In this document: piece by piece, positions 63,820 through 64,000 of the stretch
Layout of the letters: each line of letters opens with the position of its first letter
Numbering within the stretch: position 1 is the first letter of the stretch
Source of the DNA: Marinobacterium lutimaris
GTDB lineage: Bacteria > Pseudomonadota > Gammaproteobacteria > Pseudomonadales > Balneatricaceae
Direction of reading: 5' to 3'
DNA length: 64,000 nt
Assembly: GCF_900108065.1 (NCBI RefSeq)
Contig: NZ_FNVQ01000001.1
Location: forward strand, 1,302,001-1,366,000
Position numbers and translations under genes: made by a program
The notes under the pieces: generated by a model
Told to the model about the DNA's origin: nothing
Databases searched by the model: none
The model's input: only the letters and a program-made list of their open reading frames with translations

Positions 63820-64000
63820 CTAGGGTGCCGGCGGACAGAGTTCATTGTTGTTATAGGCATCAAGCACGCCGGCCAGGTAGTTGGCCTCCTGTGCTGCAGG
63901 CCCACCTTTCAGGTACTTGCCAGTAGCATCGAACCCGATGCTTTCAAGCAGATCCTGAGCATCACTTACCGCATCCAGAAGTTCCGGACAGTATGCAGCA
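63820..64000 (-). CDS. Unknown protein, C-terminal end only
   Basis: The last 60 codons of a gene entering from the right edge. It ends at a TAG at 63,820-63,822 and reads AAYCPELLDAVSDAQDLLES, then LKGGPAAQEANYLAGVLDAY and NNNELCPPAP. Two Cys near the ends could form a disulfide, as in an exported protein. There is no family that I can assign from this piece. Codon use fits the core genome. Confidence 0.6.
   Translation of the reverse strand, partial: AAYCPELLDAVSDAQDLLESIGFDATGKYLKGGPAAQEANYLAGVLDAYNNNELCPPAP

Overview
The window looks like the chromosome of a marine gammaproteobacterium, probably from the Oceanospirillales or a related order. The genus cannot be fixed from the sequence alone. 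The core is GC-rich and carries FabV, a SufS-SufE fusion, a TAXI-type TRAP transporter, a NorR/Hmp nitric-oxide module, ExeAB-like secretion genes and c-di-GMP signalling genes. The dominant feature is a 20.4-kb genomic island (about 12,488-32,922) inserted inside topB, the gene for DNA topoisomerase III.

Left core (1-12,487): fabV (partial), the fetAB iron-export pair, a MaoC hydratase, a DUF523 protein, proS, acylphosphatase with a YihY-type membrane protein, an ArsC/WrbA/DUF2069/SufS-SufE run, a LysR regulator, and the 3' part of the disrupted topB.

Island (12,488-32,922): its right end carries four translationally coupled genes that match the ginABCD operon of GInt elements: three tyrosine-recombinase-fold proteins and a small coiled-coil protein. 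A complete second topB overlaps the last of them, so the element breaks the host topB and brings its own copy in the recombinase operon. The break falls exactly between codons 106 and 107 of host topB, inside the TOPRIM DxDxE motif. The island copy has Val instead of Glu at that same residue 107. The cargo looks like defence: an HTH gene with a type I restriction operon (hsdR-hsdM-hsdS), a GHL ATPase fused to a PD-(D/E)XK-like nuclease, a Swt1-type HEPN protein, and a controller-type HTH gene whose double operator faces an unknown divergent gene at the AT-rich left end. Three further cargo genes are unknown. No conjugation genes, phage genes or tRNA target were seen.

Right core (32,923-64,000): the topB 5' fragment; a fructosamine-kinase-like gene; a two-gene c-di-GMP module in which a double periplasmic receptor (DctP-like plus LivK-like) overlaps a GGDEF-EAL enzyme; PhoD-like and DOPA-dioxygenase-like genes; a YhiN flavoprotein; a TAXI-TRAP transporter beside a response regulator-histidine kinase-binding protein operon; a low-molecular-weight phosphatase; an HPP membrane protein with norR; and hmp behind three NorR sites and a sigma-54 promoter. 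Last come an SDR, a cold-shock gene, a YjfB-like protein, gspAB, a VpsR-like sigma-54 activator, and a c-di-GMP-I riboswitch candidate leading into a secreted metzincin protease. This last block suggests c-di-GMP-controlled secretion of the protease.
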